From an uncultured Eubacterium sp. (lineage in GTDB: Bacteria; Bacillota; Clostridia; Lachnospirales; Lachnospiraceae), in assembly GCA_945939115.1 (NCBI GenBank), contig CAMEVC010000002.1, positions 124,001 through 188,000 of the forward strand: a stretch of 64,000 bases of DNA, given 5' to 3'. The notes under the pieces were generated by a model. It was not told the DNA's origin and made no database searches. It saw only the letters and a program-made list of their open reading frames with translations. Below are positions 8,248 to 16,661 of this stretch, piece after piece. Made by a program: the position numbers and the translations under genes. Position 1 is the stretch's first letter. Each line of letters opens with the position of its first letter.

Positions 8248-9390
8248 CTACTTTATTTCCCTCTTTGCGCACTCCAGCGCTGCTGCCACAACTGCATCCA
8301 TATCATAATATTTATACTCTCCGAGTCTTCCTCCGAAGATGACCCTGCTTTCCCTGTCTGCAAGTTCCCTGTAACGCGCATAAAGCTCACTGTTCTTCTC
8401 GTCATTGACAGGGTAATATGGTTCATCTCCCGGCTTCCACTCCGAACTGTACTCCCGGCTGATTACAGTCTTAGGGAGATCGTTACCATTTTCATCCTTG
8501 CCGAACTCAAACCATTTGTGTTCAATTATTCTTGTCCACGGCGTATCAGCATCTGTGTAATTAACTGCCGCATTTCCCTGATAATTCGGTTCATCGAGAA
8601 CCTCCGTGTCAAACCTTACAGAACGGTATTCAAGATTACCAAGACTATAATCAAAATAAGCATCTATTGCTCCTGTGTATACAACCTTGTCCGCCTCTTT
8701 ATCAATCTCCGCCTTTACCTTGGCAGAAGCAAGATAATCCACATTCAGGCGCACCTCAATACTTCCCGGAAGGTTTCTGTCATCCAGCATATTCTCCACC
8801 ATTCTGGTATATCCACCCTCAGGAATTCCCTGATACAGAGCATTAAAATAGTTATTGTCAAATGTTAATCTTACCGGAAGCCTCTTTATAATAAAGGACG
8901 GAAGTTCCGAACATGGGCGGCCCCACTGTTTCTGGGTATATCCCTTGACCAGCTTCTCATAGATATCAGTTCCCACAAGACTTATAGCCTGTTCTTCAAG
9001 ATTCTTCGGTTCTGTGATACCTGCTGCTTTTTTCTGTTCCTCAATCTTTAATGCTGCCTCCTGCGGAGTAACAACACCCCACATTTTATTAAATGTGTAC
9101 ATATTGAAAGGCAGAGAATACAGTTCGCCTTTATAATTCGCAACCGGTGAATTAGTAAACCTGTTAAATGTTGCAAACTGCGAAAGATACTCCCACACTA
9201 CCTTATTGTTAGTGTGAAAAATGTGTGCTCCATACACATGGACATTGATTCCCTCCATCTTTCTTGTGTATACATTACCTGCTATATTGCCTCTCTTATC
9301 AATTATAAGGACTTTCTTTCCAGCCTTAGCTGCCTCATGTGCAAAAACTGAGCCAAAAAGTCCTGCTCCTACTACTAAATAATCGTACAT
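8248..9390 (-). CDS. glf: UDP-galactopyranose mutase
   Basis: Converts UDP-galactopyranose to UDP-galactofuranose, a precursor of surface glycans; flavoenzyme in the cytoplasm, 380 residues, normal family length. The FAD-binding Rossmann start is clear (YLVVGAGLFGSVFAHEA), followed by NVYTRKMEGINVHVYGAHIFHT and the substrate region NRFTNSPVANYKGELYSLPFN. The C-terminal part has RVIFGGRLGEYKYYDMD. ATG at 9390 is preceded by AAGGGTGGC; a GTG nine bases upstream overlaps that site and is rejected. Galactofuranose would be used by one of the GT2 enzymes in the window, but none is adjacent. Confidence 0.95.
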   Translation of the reverse strand: MYDYLVVGAGLFGSVFAHEAAKAGKKVLIIDKRGNIAGNVYTRKMEGINVHVYGAHIFHTNNKVVWEYLSQFATFNRFTNSPVANYKGELYSLPFNMYTFNKMWGVVTPQEAALKIEEQKKAAGITEPKNLEEQAISLVGTDIYEKLVKGYTQKQWGRPCSELPSFIIKRLPVRLTFDNNYFNALYQGIPEGGYTRMVENMLDDRNLPGSIEVRLNVDYLASAKVKAEIDKEADKVVYTGAIDAYFDYSLGNLEYRSVRFDTEVLDEPNYQGNAAVNYTDADTPWTRIIEHKWFEFGKDENGNDLPKTVISREYSSEWKPGDEPYYPVNDEKNSELYARYRELADRESRVIFGGRLGEYKYYDMDAVVAAALECAKREIK

Positions 9391-9464
9391 ATATGCCACC
9401 CTTCACTATATTAATTATGGGACAGCTCCTAAGAACCATCCCATTAATTATACTTATTATGCTA

Positions 9465-11582
9465 CTAGTCCGCAATATAATCTGAAATATCATCATACCC
9501 GTCAAGCTGCAATATAATATCCGTCTCGCTGTAGTCATAGCTACTGTCTTGTATCATATCTTCACCATAATATACATCAGGGTATCTGCTGTAATTCACA
9601 ACAATTATAGGTTTCGTCACATCTATATCCTTATTAAATGTTCCCTTTTCTACCTCTTCTGCTATTTTATTAAGCACAGCTATGCCATCCTGACCGTATT
9701 TTTTTAAATATTCATCAGGGTTGATATACTCCTTATCACCCTCTGATATGAAAACGATTCCAATATCTTCGCCTTCTTTGCTCATTAATTTGCTGGCATT
9801 GCTGCTATCCTTTACATATTCCCTAAGAAGCTGGCTGATTCTTACAAGATCCTCTTTCTTGTAGGATACAGAGTATGCATTCCTGCATGATATATATTTC
9901 TTATATGTCTTAGGAGTACTCTTACTAATAGGAAGTGTCATTGTATATTTATTCCCTTTTCTTACAAACTCTGCGTCAAGTGTAAATGGGCTGTTCTCAC
10001 TGTTAACAAGACTGTACCACTTTGAAAATCCCATATCACAGGCTTCTTCTACCAGGCTTGAATATATCTCATAGAATTCCTTATCCTCCATATTCCCTCT
10101 CATGCTGATACTTATCTGGCTGCTCTCCGGGAAATCCATATATGCCTTGGCATAATTCTCATTGGATTTAAGAATATTTCCAAGCTCTAGGACCTGTGCG
10201 TTATTCAGTCTGATATACCTGTAGTGGGTAACACCTTTCTCCCTGAATCCGACTCTGTAAACGCTGTACTGATTATATGGATATAAATGGTTAACCGAAT
10301 ATGCGTCTGCCTGGTCAATTTTTTTCTTGTTAGACTGGAACACTTCAGAAACATACTTTATCGTTGCAGCATCATCAAAATGTACCTGTGAAGTAACATT
10401 ATTATAGTAGTCATAATCACCAATATATCCATTAGAAAGTACTACATAAGAAATATCCTCCGGTTCCGGAATATATGCAGCTTCATGTTTTCCATATATA
10501 TCTATTACTGTTCCCAGCACAACTGCCAGCACATAACCCAGAAGAATTGCCGGAATGCATTTTTTAAAGACAGACACCTTTCTGCTTACCATCCATTCAT
10601 ATATAAACACAATAATTGCACTTATGATAAATGAGATAACAACCGCAAGTGTACCATTAACACCATTATCTTCATTGGTATATACAAGCATAACTCCAAT
10701 AAAGGCGGCAACAAAGCCAACAAGTGTCCTGATAATCATAGGTAAAACCTTTCCGTTAGCTGCTTTGCCGGCGGTCTCACTCTTTCTGTGTATAAAGAGT
10801 ACTGCACCAAGCACAATATATATCAGCGCAAGAACCAGCGAATATATATTATTTGTAATATCCAGCACCATATTTCCGTACCCGCTGTATCCACCCAGAA
10901 CTGACAACACAAAACCTACCAGCATATTATTGGTGTAATCAAGCAATCCCACACCGCTGTCGGCTATCATATATCCGCTTCCGTGATAGTATGCCATACT
11001 TGTTGCCATCATGCAGAGAAAACGTGGAAGAAACATTATCAATCCTGTAACACAAATATTGCTTATAATATTACCTGTTACTGATACAGATACATTTATA
11101 ACTGACATACACAAAACACTACATATAAACATAGCAAGGTACATATGTGTCATCGTTGCGTAATCCACAATGAAATATTTGCGGTTGGCAAGATAAAGAC
11201 CGCATTTTAAGCCATATGATACAATAAGTATAAACAATGTCCAAGATAAAATCGCAGCAGTTTTGCTAAGGTATATACACAGTCTTGTATATGGTATTGA
11301 ATGATAGAAATCACTGCTGCTTCTCTTGTTAAGAAAACTCCATATAACAAATGAGAGAATCGGCACAATCACTACAAACATAAATACAAGAAAATAATTA
11401 TCTGATACACCGTTAATATTAGAATATGATGTCGGCTCATACTGCTTCATATAGTTAATCTCACTTATTATTGGCGCCGCTGAAATAAGTGCTATTATGG
11501 CAGTCATGATAAATCCCACAAGCCTTGTCTGCTTCAATGTCTGCAGGAACATATGGAAACTAAATATTTTCTTATTATTCAT
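9465..11582 (-). CDS. ABC transporter membrane protein (ABC-2-like) of the GntR-linked operon
   Basis: A 705-residue integral membrane protein. The N-terminal half (to about 355) has eight to ten hydrophobic segments starting with VGFIMTAIIALISAAPII; the C-terminal 350 residues are a hydrophilic, probably extracytoplasmic region. The start overlaps the end of the ATPase gene by 8 bp, showing translational coupling. Gene order GntR regulator-ATPase-permease matches Firmicute YtrA-type systems, which often respond to cell-wall stress or lantibiotics. The substrate is not visible. Permease identity rests on membrane pattern and context rather than on a motif. Confidence 0.75.
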   Translation of the reverse strand: MNNKKIFSFHMFLQTLKQTRLVGFIMTAIIALISAAPIISEINYMKQYEPTSYSNINGVSDNYFLVFMFVVIVPILSFVIWSFLNKRSSSDFYHSIPYTRLCIYLSKTAAILSWTLFILIVSYGLKCGLYLANRKYFIVDYATMTHMYLAMFICSVLCMSVINVSVSVTGNIISNICVTGLIMFLPRFLCMMATSMAYYHGSGYMIADSGVGLLDYTNNMLVGFVLSVLGGYSGYGNMVLDITNNIYSLVLALIYIVLGAVLFIHRKSETAGKAANGKVLPMIIRTLVGFVAAFIGVMLVYTNEDNGVNGTLAVVISFIISAIIVFIYEWMVSRKVSVFKKCIPAILLGYVLAVVLGTVIDIYGKHEAAYIPEPEDISYVVLSNGYIGDYDYYNNVTSQVHFDDAATIKYVSEVFQSNKKKIDQADAYSVNHLYPYNQYSVYRVGFREKGVTHYRYIRLNNAQVLELGNILKSNENYAKAYMDFPESSQISISMRGNMEDKEFYEIYSSLVEEACDMGFSKWYSLVNSENSPFTLDAEFVRKGNKYTMTLPISKSTPKTYKKYISCRNAYSVSYKKEDLVRISQLLREYVKDSSNASKLMSKEGEDIGIVFISEGDKEYINPDEYLKKYGQDGIAVLNKIAEEVEKGTFNKDIDVTKPIIVVNYSRYPDVYYGEDMIQDSSYDYSETDIILQLDGYDDISDYIAD

Positions 11583-12486
11583 GAACCTTATCCTCCTTCA
11601 CATCGAATGTATAGCCAAGTGCCTCCATCTCATAAGTAAATACCTCCTCAAGTGTAAGCGGCAGCACATCAAATACAACAGGCTTCATCGCATTTATCCG
11701 TTCTGTTGTCTCTTCTCTGTCGCCGTTAACTATCATGTTGGCAACAGACCCCTCCTGACGATATCTTGTGATATTAATTCCCTCAAACATACTTCTATCA
11801 AATGTGTCTCTGAACGCAACCTGTACCTTGAACTGACTCGTCTTTAGTTCAAATACATCGCTGTCCAGCACCAGACCTCCTCTGTGAAGCAATGATAAAT
11901 GATCACATATATCCTCAAGTTCTCTCAGTGAATGAGATGTCACAATAACCGTCGCATTGCTGTCTGCCACATCTCCGCATATAAGCTTCTTCACGAGATT
12001 TCTCATAACCGGGTCAAGACCATCAAATGTCTCATCAAAGAACATATATTTTGCTCTGGTTGACAGCGCAAGTATTATAGCCGCCTGACGCTTCATTCCT
12101 TTAGAAAAGCTTGAGATGCTCTTTTCAGGATTAAGCCCGAAGGTTTTAGTAAGCTCCGTAAATCTTTCCATGTCGAAATTATCATAGATTGAACTGTAGA
12201 ACTTAGCCATACTCTTCATAGTTGCCCCAGGAAGAAAGAACAGCTCATCAGCAACAAAGACCAGCTTATTCTTCATATATGTGTTCTCGTAGACATTAAT
12301 TCCATCAATAACCGCTTCTCCCTGATCCGGCTTGTAAATTCCTGAGAGAACTCTTAATAATGTTGACTTTCCGGCACCATTAGAACCAACCATGCCATAT
12401 ATACACCCTTCGGCAATATTGCATGTTACTTTATCAAGTGCTGTAAAATCATCAAAAGATTTAGTAACACCCTTCACCTCTATCAT
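11575..12486 (-). CDS. ABC transporter ATP-binding protein
   Basis: A 303-residue ATPase. Walker A is GSNGAGKSTLLRVLSG (about residues 34-49), the signature region is SFSKGMKRQAAIIL, Walker B is KYMFFDETFDGLDP and the switch histidine is in VIVTSHSLRELE. The domain is followed by about 80 residues characteristic of exporters of the YtrB/EcsA type. Its ATG overlaps the regulator's stop codon (ATGA), and its own stop overlaps the permease start, so the three genes form a tightly coupled operon. The likely role is powering the membrane protein at 9465-11582. Confidence 0.9.
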   Translation of the reverse strand: MIEVKGVTKSFDDFTALDKVTCNIAEGCIYGMVGSNGAGKSTLLRVLSGIYKPDQGEAVIDGINVYENTYMKNKLVFVADELFFLPGATMKSMAKFYSSIYDNFDMERFTELTKTFGLNPEKSISSFSKGMKRQAAIILALSTRAKYMFFDETFDGLDPVMRNLVKKLICGDVADSNATVIVTSHSLRELEDICDHLSLLHRGGLVLDSDVFELKTSQFKVQVAFRDTFDRSMFEGINITRYRQEGSVANMIVNGDREETTERINAMKPVVFDVLPLTLEEVFTYEMEALGYTFDVKEDKVHE

Positions 12487-12851
12487 ACTTTCTTATAAAC
12501 CTCCTCAATCATATCAATAATTTCACTCTTACTCATCCCCGCATATGCAAGCTGTGTAACAATCTCCTTAAGCTCTCCAAGCTTATCCTTAGATTTTTCT
12601 TCTACAATCCTGACCGCTCCGGAAGAAATAAATGAACCCTTTCCAGGAACACTCACTATAATCCCCCTTCGGTCTAATTCGGTATATGCTTTCTGAATCG
12701 TATTAGGATTAGTAGAAAGTTCCATAGAAAGAGAGCGCACAGACGGCATCTTATCTCCCTCTCGCATAATCCCGGTAAGGACCTGATCTTCGACCTGCTT
12801 AATGAGTTGTTCGTAGACTGGCACCCGCGACATGACATCAATTACGAACAT
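12483..12851 (-). CDS. GntR-family transcriptional regulator, YtrA type
   Basis: A 122-residue repressor-like protein: a winged helix at about 5-75 (VPVYEQLIKQVEDQVLTG, KMPSVRSLSMELSTNPNTIQ, ELDRRGIIVSVPGKGSFIS) and a short C-terminal helical dimerisation segment, as in YtrA. I start at ATG 12851, which has AAGGAGGGTTGT upstream; an in-frame start at 12944 would add 31 low-complexity residues translated from the leader element and lacks support. It probably binds the inverted repeat at 12950-12980 and represses its own ABC operon until a wall-active ligand appears (inference from the family). Confidence 0.9.
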   Translation of the reverse strand: MFVIDVMSRVPVYEQLIKQVEDQVLTGIMREGDKMPSVRSLSMELSTNPNTIQKAYTELDRRGIIVSVPGKGSFISSGAVRIVEEKSKDKLGELKEIVTQLAYAGMSKSEIIDMIEEVYKKV

Positions 12852-12856
12852 ACAAC

Positions 12857-12923
12857 CCTCCTTGTTTTCCGAAGGAAAATCCGAACCCTCTGGTGAGGAG
12901 AGGGTCAGACCTCCTTGTTTTCC
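12857..12923 (-). promoter_or_regulatory. Leader element A with duplicated Shine-Dalgarno and switch-like hairpins
   Basis: Read on the minus strand, the 14-mer GGAAAACAAGGAGG occurs twice (12910-12923 and 12857-12870), 53 nt apart, the second serving the GntR gene. Between them lie a perfect hairpin ACCCTCT/AGAGGGT and a stem TTTTCC-TTC-GGAAAA ending in the second 14-mer. The TTTTCC arm can equally pair with the first GGAAAA. A CCTCTCCTC tract can pair with either AGGAGG. A related element precedes rfbA (51390-51459). Confidence 0.7.
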
Positions 12924-12949
12924 TTGTTCTCTGTTTATTTTCAAGTGTC

Positions 12950-12980
12950 ACAACTGTACTATCTGAACTAGTACAGTTGT
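12950..12980 (-). promoter_or_regulatory. GntR (YtrA-type) operator
   Basis: A perfect 12-bp inverted repeat, ACAACTGTACTA (12950-12961) and TAGTACAGTTGT (12969-12980), with a 7-nt centre. It abuts the -10 box and covers the expected transcription start of the GntR-ABC operon. Bound repressor would block initiation. TGTACTA/TAGTACA cores fit YtrA-group operators. Confidence 0.85.
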
Positions 12981-13009
12981 AGAATACTATACTCCACACC
13001 ATATGTCAA
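12981..13009 (-). promoter_or_regulatory. Promoter of the GntR-ABC operon
   Basis: On the minus strand a consensus -35 TTGACA (13004-13009), exactly 17 nt spacing, and -10 TATTCT (12981-12986). The adjacent operator overlaps the start site. Confidence 0.85.
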
Positions 13010-13021
13010 CCCTATAATGCA

Positions 13022-13069
13022 AAAGCAGAGAAGATTATGCTCCATTCATTGTATAATCCTCTCTGCTTT
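13022..13069 (-). terminator. Terminator downstream of the small membrane-protein gene
   Basis: 17-nt arms at 13022-13038 and 13053-13069 pair fully on the minus strand with one G-U pair; on the plus strand that position is a C-A mismatch. The minus-strand stem ends in TTTTGC. This assigns termination to the minus strand, insulating the GntR promoter just beyond. Confidence 0.75.
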
Positions 13070-13089
13070 GAAAGATTTTTATGGTGTTA

Positions 13090-13199
13090 CCTACTAGAAG
13101 CCGCTTATCCACGATTTTAGTAGGTAGCATTGGCATCTCTTTTTACCTATTTTTTCTTGTTTCGCCTACTAATAGTCGCTTGTTCATAGTTTTAGTAGG
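13090..13199. repeat. Two 35-nt CCTACTA/TAGTAGG hairpin units (units 1-2)
   Basis: Unit 1 spans 13090-13124 and unit 2 spans 13165-13199, each exactly 35 nt and 40 nt apart. They match at 27 of 35 positions, including the loop, and seven of the eight differences are transitions, so they are diverged copies of each other. They lie in the 3' untranslated region of the gene at 13232-13756. The same arms recur seven times at 55.1-56.3 kb. Confidence 0.85.
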
Positions 13200-13231
13200 T
13201 TTTTCCCTGCAACTCTGTATACTTCCTACTC

Positions 13232-13756
13232 CTACTTCGGGTTCGCAAATATCCCCAGCCCCGGTGCCCCGTAAGAGCATGAGACAAAAGCAAGTGCCAT
13301 TACGAAATCAGCCAGCGCAAGTATCCATGTCCCAAGCTTGAAATCCCCGTAGCCTGCCCGACGAAGCACATGATACTCTATTCCGAAACCAATGAGAACT
13401 GCGATAAAAAATGTAGATATATCAAGCCACATTTTAGAGAATCCTAATATTCCCATATACGTATAGTAAAGAAACGGAATTGCCCATGTTCCCACGATAA
13501 CCCCTAAAAATATGGCAAATCCTGCCGCATTATATCTGTCCTTCAAGGCATACCATGTGTATATACCATATAAATTCATGGGAAGAAACACAAGCTTCAT
13601 ATGTTCCCATGTTGATTCATTAGTAGGAAAGAACAACCCGACTAATGTATTCTTGCCACTCCATCCATACACAAAATGAAACAGGGATCCCAACAGCCAC
13701 ACTGTCAGAATCCCTATAATAATAGTTATATTCAATAATTTCTTTCTGCTGCTCAT
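13232..13756 (-). CDS. Small polytopic membrane protein (DUF6512-like)
   Basis: A 174-residue membrane protein with four to five hydrophobic segments (LLNITIIIGILTVWLLGSLF near the N-terminus; others at about 45-65, 75-95, 100-125 and 145-165). Conserved-looking polar motifs FPTNESTWEHMKL and AIPFLYYTYMG match, from memory, small Firmicute proteins annotated DUF6512; this is tentative. ATG 13756 is chosen because GGAGGTGTGCAT precedes it; an upstream start at 13777 does not have one. It is alone on the minus strand, with hairpin units and a terminator downstream. Function unknown. Confidence 0.75.
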   Translation of the reverse strand: MSSRKKLLNITIIIGILTVWLLGSLFHFVYGWSGKNTLVGLFFPTNESTWEHMKLVFLPMNLYGIYTWYALKDRYNAAGFAIFLGVIVGTWAIPFLYYTYMGILGFSKMWLDISTFFIAVLIGFGIEYHVLRRAGYGDFKLGTWILALADFVMALAFVSCSYGAPGLGIFANPK

Positions 13757-13818
13757 ATGCACACCTCCGTTATCCACATTCTGAATAAATATATCCCTTT
13801 TCGGATTGGTGCTGCTGA

Positions 13819-13868
13819 GAAAGAATTAGCATATTCGATTGCAGACCGTAAAATATGCTAATTCTTTC
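13819..13868. repeat. Perfect 17-bp inverted repeat, terminator-like
   Basis: Arms 13819-13835 and 13852-13868 are perfectly complementary (GAAAGAATTAGCATATT and its complement) around a 16-nt loop. It lies between the end of the DUF3048 gene and the start of the DUF6512-like gene. No long T-run follows, but the AT-rich 3' arm may let it end DUF3048 transcription. Confidence 0.6.
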
Positions 13869-13923
13869 GGGAACACTTTTCTGAAAATGAAGATAAATAC
13901 AGTGTATGCATACATATTTCAAA

Positions 13924-15075
13924 CTATTCAATATTCACATTCATACTCACATTAGAAACCTCTATATATGTCCTTCCATCGCTGACCTCAATCTCCGTGC
14001 CATCTTCATATGTATACACGGTCTTTGACCTCCTGTCAGCCTTGCTCCATTTAATTGGAACAGAATATCCGTTGGTTATATAGTACCCCTCTCCCTTTCC
14101 AACAGTCGCCAGATTCCAGCAGTAATTATCATCCATATATGTATGAGTAATCTTCTGGACAATAATATTCTTCGTATTAAACTGCTCACCGGTCTCGTGG
14201 TCAATGCTAGGTTCCCCACTGGCATATCTTAAATAATTTCCGCTTTGCTCATCATATACAAAAGTGGTGTACTGATAGCTGCTGTATGGAACATTTACTG
14301 AGGACGCACTCACAGCATTTTCTTTAGTTGAAATATCCACATCACTCACAGCATAATTCAGAAGAACGGTGTCTTCTGCACTCTGTGCTTCAGCATCAAA
14401 ACCCTTTTCCTGTATTGCTGTCTTTAACCTGAAAAGTGATGTATAAGCAGTATGCTCAGTATCAAGTTTTTCAGGGTTACTACGCCAATAATACTCGTTG
14501 TTATAGAAACCATTAATCCAGTCTATACCGGTTGACGCCTCGTCTCTCTCCGCATATGTGCTTCCGCCAAAATGAACAAATATAGCATCTGACTCAAAGC
14601 AGTAATCCAGAAAATTATGTCTTGCACTTCTTATAGTTCCTACAATTACATCCGTGCTGCTTACCTGACCAGAACCCAGTATCTCCTGAGGCGCTTCGCC
14701 CGAAACCATACTGTTCTCAACCTTAAAAAGTGCCAGAAGCCTGCATGTATACCCTTCTGTCGGCAGCTCATATACAAGATATGCCCTGTTTAGTCCGGTC
14801 TGAACCTTAACTGCAACCGGTGTATTATTCACTGATACCGCCAGCGGCCTTATCTTGGAATTAATATCAATTATATCAACCTTGTTGTCAACATATACTG
14901 TTGGTGTCTCTGTCTCCTCTTCCGATACATCTTCCACAGTTTCCGACACAACAGCCTTTTCCTTGCCTGAACCTTTTCTTATATTGAAGGCAATAATACA
15001 GCACCCTGCTGCCAGTGCAACAACCCCTGCAGCCAACGCCACAATTATAATAATTTTCTTTCTATTATCACTCAT
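13924..15075 (-). CDS. DUF3048 (YerB-like) secreted or membrane-anchored protein
   Basis: A 383-residue protein with a short cytoplasmic N-terminus, one hydrophobic segment at about 8-30 (IIIIVALAAGVVALAAGCCIIAFN) and an acidic linker. The extracytoplasmic domain shows the family's features: RPLAVSVNNTPVA, AYLVYELPTEGYTCRLLALF, VGTIRSARHNFLDYCFESDAIFVHFGGS, and near the end YYITNGYSVPIKWSKADRRSKT. In Bacillus the YerB family is a lipoprotein; here a Cys-Cys at the end of the segment may be a lipobox-like site, but spacing is imperfect. GAGGGGTTAAGA precedes the ATG. The biochemical role of the family is not established. Confidence 0.85.
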   Translation of the reverse strand: MSDNRKKIIIIVALAAGVVALAAGCCIIAFNIRKGSGKEKAVVSETVEDVSEEETETPTVYVDNKVDIIDINSKIRPLAVSVNNTPVAVKVQTGLNRAYLVYELPTEGYTCRLLALFKVENSMVSGEAPQEILGSGQVSSTDVIVGTIRSARHNFLDYCFESDAIFVHFGGSTYAERDEASTGIDWINGFYNNEYYWRSNPEKLDTEHTAYTSLFRLKTAIQEKGFDAEAQSAEDTVLLNYAVSDVDISTKENAVSASSVNVPYSSYQYTTFVYDEQSGNYLRYASGEPSIDHETGEQFNTKNIIVQKITHTYMDDNYCWNLATVGKGEGYYITNGYSVPIKWSKADRRSKTVYTYEDGTEIEVSDGRTYIEVSNVSMNVNIE

Positions 15076-15171
15076 TCTTAACCCCTCATCATTTAATTTA
15101 TATTAATTTTACGCTATTTTCCATTAGTTATCAACTAAAGAAAGTCTTTATCCCTAATTCTCTTCTGACAA

Positions 15172-15229
15172 AAAGAGCTGTGCTTTAACAATGAGGTGAA
15201 ACCAAAATTGTTAAAGCAACAGCTCTTTT
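15172..15229 (-). terminator. Strong terminator after the tRNA genes
   Basis: AAAGAGCTGTGCTTTAACAA pairs with its complement near 15206-15229 over more than 20 bp with a small bulge. On the minus strand it ends in CTCTTTTTG, so it terminates the tRNA-Tyr/tRNA-Leu transcript before the DUF3048 gene. Confidence 0.85.
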
Positions 15230-15233
15230 AATA

Positions 15234-15320
15234 TGCCGGCAACGGGAATCGAACCCGTATGGGAGTATAAGTCCCGCAGGATTTTAAGTCCTGTGCGTCT
15301 GCCAGTTCCGCCACACCGGC
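15234..15320 (-). tRNA. tRNA-Leu (anticodon UAA)
   Basis: The minus strand folds into a class II tRNA: acceptor GCCGGTG pairing with TGCCGGC, anticodon stem CAGGA/TCCTG with loop CTTAAAA giving anticodon UAA, a long variable arm (GCGGGACTTATACTCCC) and T-arm GGGTTCGATTCCC. 87 nt with discriminator A; CCA is not encoded. A 133-nt spacer with a 15-bp GCCTGCC palindrome separates it from tRNA-Tyr. Confidence 0.97.
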
Positions 15321-15453
15321 GTAAGTGCCTGCCAGGCAGGCGTATTATTAATACATATGATATCCTCTGGCGCAGCCTAAGTACCTTAAATGTCCTAACA
15401 ACTACGTGCTAAATCATGGTGCTTTACTACCTGCAGATTCAACATATGCAAAA

Positions 15454-15535
15454 TGGGCGGAGAAGGATTCGAACCTTCGAAGGCAGTGCCAGCAGATTTA
15501 CAGTCTGTCCCCTTTGGCCACTCGGGAATCCACCC
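15454..15535 (-). tRNA. tRNA-Tyr (anticodon GUA)
   Basis: Class II tRNA on the minus strand: acceptor GGGTGGA pairing with TCCGCCC, anticodon stem CAGA/TCTG with loop CTGTAAA (anticodon GUA), a variable arm and T-arm AAGGTTCGAATCCTT. 82 nt; CCA not encoded. It starts 76 nt after the end of the polysaccharide operon; a possible promoter (TTGCCT, 17 nt, TAAACT) overlaps that operon's last codons. Confidence 0.97.
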
Positions 15536-15611
15536 ATATATGAAATAACTCTTATAGTCATTTCTTGCGAAACTTTATAGGAGTTTAGCATATACTTTTA
15601 AATAAGGCAAG

Positions 15612-16661
15612 CTATTTTTTACAAATCTCCATTTTCTTTTCATCATAATTATTATGAAAAAATTCTTTATGATTATTTATTAATACTTCCGATAGTATTT
15701 TAGAAAATTTTTCTGCCAAAGAACCATACATGTGCCCCTCCCAATCACAAAAGTCTTCGTCTGTAATCGAAAGCACATCTTCTTTAATCAATGTAAAATC
15801 TAAATACTTTACTTTTCTTTCTTCACATAACTCCTTGAAATAATTATTAGCTTCTGACGAAGGTCCTCTTATCACTGCCGTTGGAGTTATTGGTTCCGTA
15901 ACACAAACCAGTTCAATATTATTTTCTATACAGAAATCTACAATCTTATCATAGTATTTTATAACCTTGTCGCTTACATTATCTCTGGACCATTCGCAAA
16001 CCCAGAAATCATTTTTTTCAGTATTAACCACCTCCCTATAGAAAAAGCCCCTTCCTTTATATGGACCATCAGCATCATGAATCTCTGCTGCCTTAATATC
16101 ATAATCCCAGTATGCTTTAGACAGCTTTACGCTAATATTATCTTTAATCTTACTAAAATCATAAGTGTAAGCTATTTTTTTAAAATATACAGTTCTAAAA
16201 TCTTTTTTTAATAATTCATTTGTAATATATTCCAATTTTACTTTTGACATAGGAAGTTGTACATACTCAAATAAATCTCCAAATTCAGAATCCCTTGCAT
16301 CATCATTTATCCAATATTGATAATCCATTTCAAGAATAACCTTCTTTATATCATTATTTCTACTAGCTTCCTTAAGCAGATAATAAGAATTAACAACGGA
16401 CTCACCAGGAATACATAGATTCAATGGATTTTCTGCATATCCACTATCAATTAGATATTGCGGATTAATTGAAGTTCTTCCATGAGATGCTCCGAGAACT
16501 AAACAATCGTAACCTTCTATTGTATTGGGGTTATCCACTACATGAATAATGTATCTTATGTAACCTGATGGCATCATCATAAAATCAATACAATTTATAA
16601 GAGCAACAATTACTATCAAAAATACAACCGTTCGAACATATTTTAATATCCTACTTTTCAT
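15612..16661 (-). CDS. Membrane-anchored SGNH/DltD-like protein (copy 1)
   Basis: A 349-residue protein with one N-terminal membrane segment (VVFLIVIVALINCIDFMMM) and an extracytoplasmic SGNH-like hydrolase or transferase domain. Block I is LGASHGRTSINP (candidate catalytic Ser), and the C-terminal acid/His block is DWEGHMYG. In alginate, Dlt and related systems such proteins partner MBOAT O-acyltransferases to place acyl groups on surface polymers. It overlaps the next gene by ATGA and is about half identical to it, so it is a tandem duplicate. ATG 16661 is supported by GAGGGGAAA; starts further up fall inside the neighbour. Confidence 0.8.
   Translation of the reverse strand: MKSRILKYVRTVVFLIVIVALINCIDFMMMPSGYIRYIIHVVDNPNTIEGYDCLVLGASHGRTSINPQYLIDSGYAENPLNLCIPGESVVNSYYLLKEASRNNDIKKVILEMDYQYWINDDARDSEFGDLFEYVQLPMSKVKLEYITNELLKKDFRTVYFKKIAYTYDFSKIKDNISVKLSKAYWDYDIKAAEIHDADGPYKGRGFFYREVVNTEKNDFWVCEWSRDNVSDKVIKYYDKIVDFCIENNIELVCVTEPITPTAVIRGPSSEANNYFKELCEERKVKYLDFTLIKEDVLSITDEDFCDWEGHMYGSLAEKFSKILSEVLINNHKEFFHNNYDEKKMEICKK

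Noticed and set aside
12852-12944. Longer N-terminus for the GntR regulator
   Set aside because: The extra residues come from the leader element, and the ATG at 12851 has an ideal AAGGAGG site and family-typical start.
13224-13240. CCTACTCCTACTT at the end of the membrane-protein gene as another repeat arm
   Set aside because: No matching TTAGTAGG partner follows at the expected distance; it simply covers the stop codon region.
13081-13341. Plus-strand open frame at 13.1 kb
   Set aside because: It crosses the hairpin units and the end of the minus-strand membrane-protein gene, has no ribosome site and a repetitive composition.
15234-15535. tRNA genes as an integration site for the polysaccharide operon
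   Set aside because: The operon adjoins the tRNA 5' ends, no integrase or attachment-site duplication is seen, and both tRNAs are complete.
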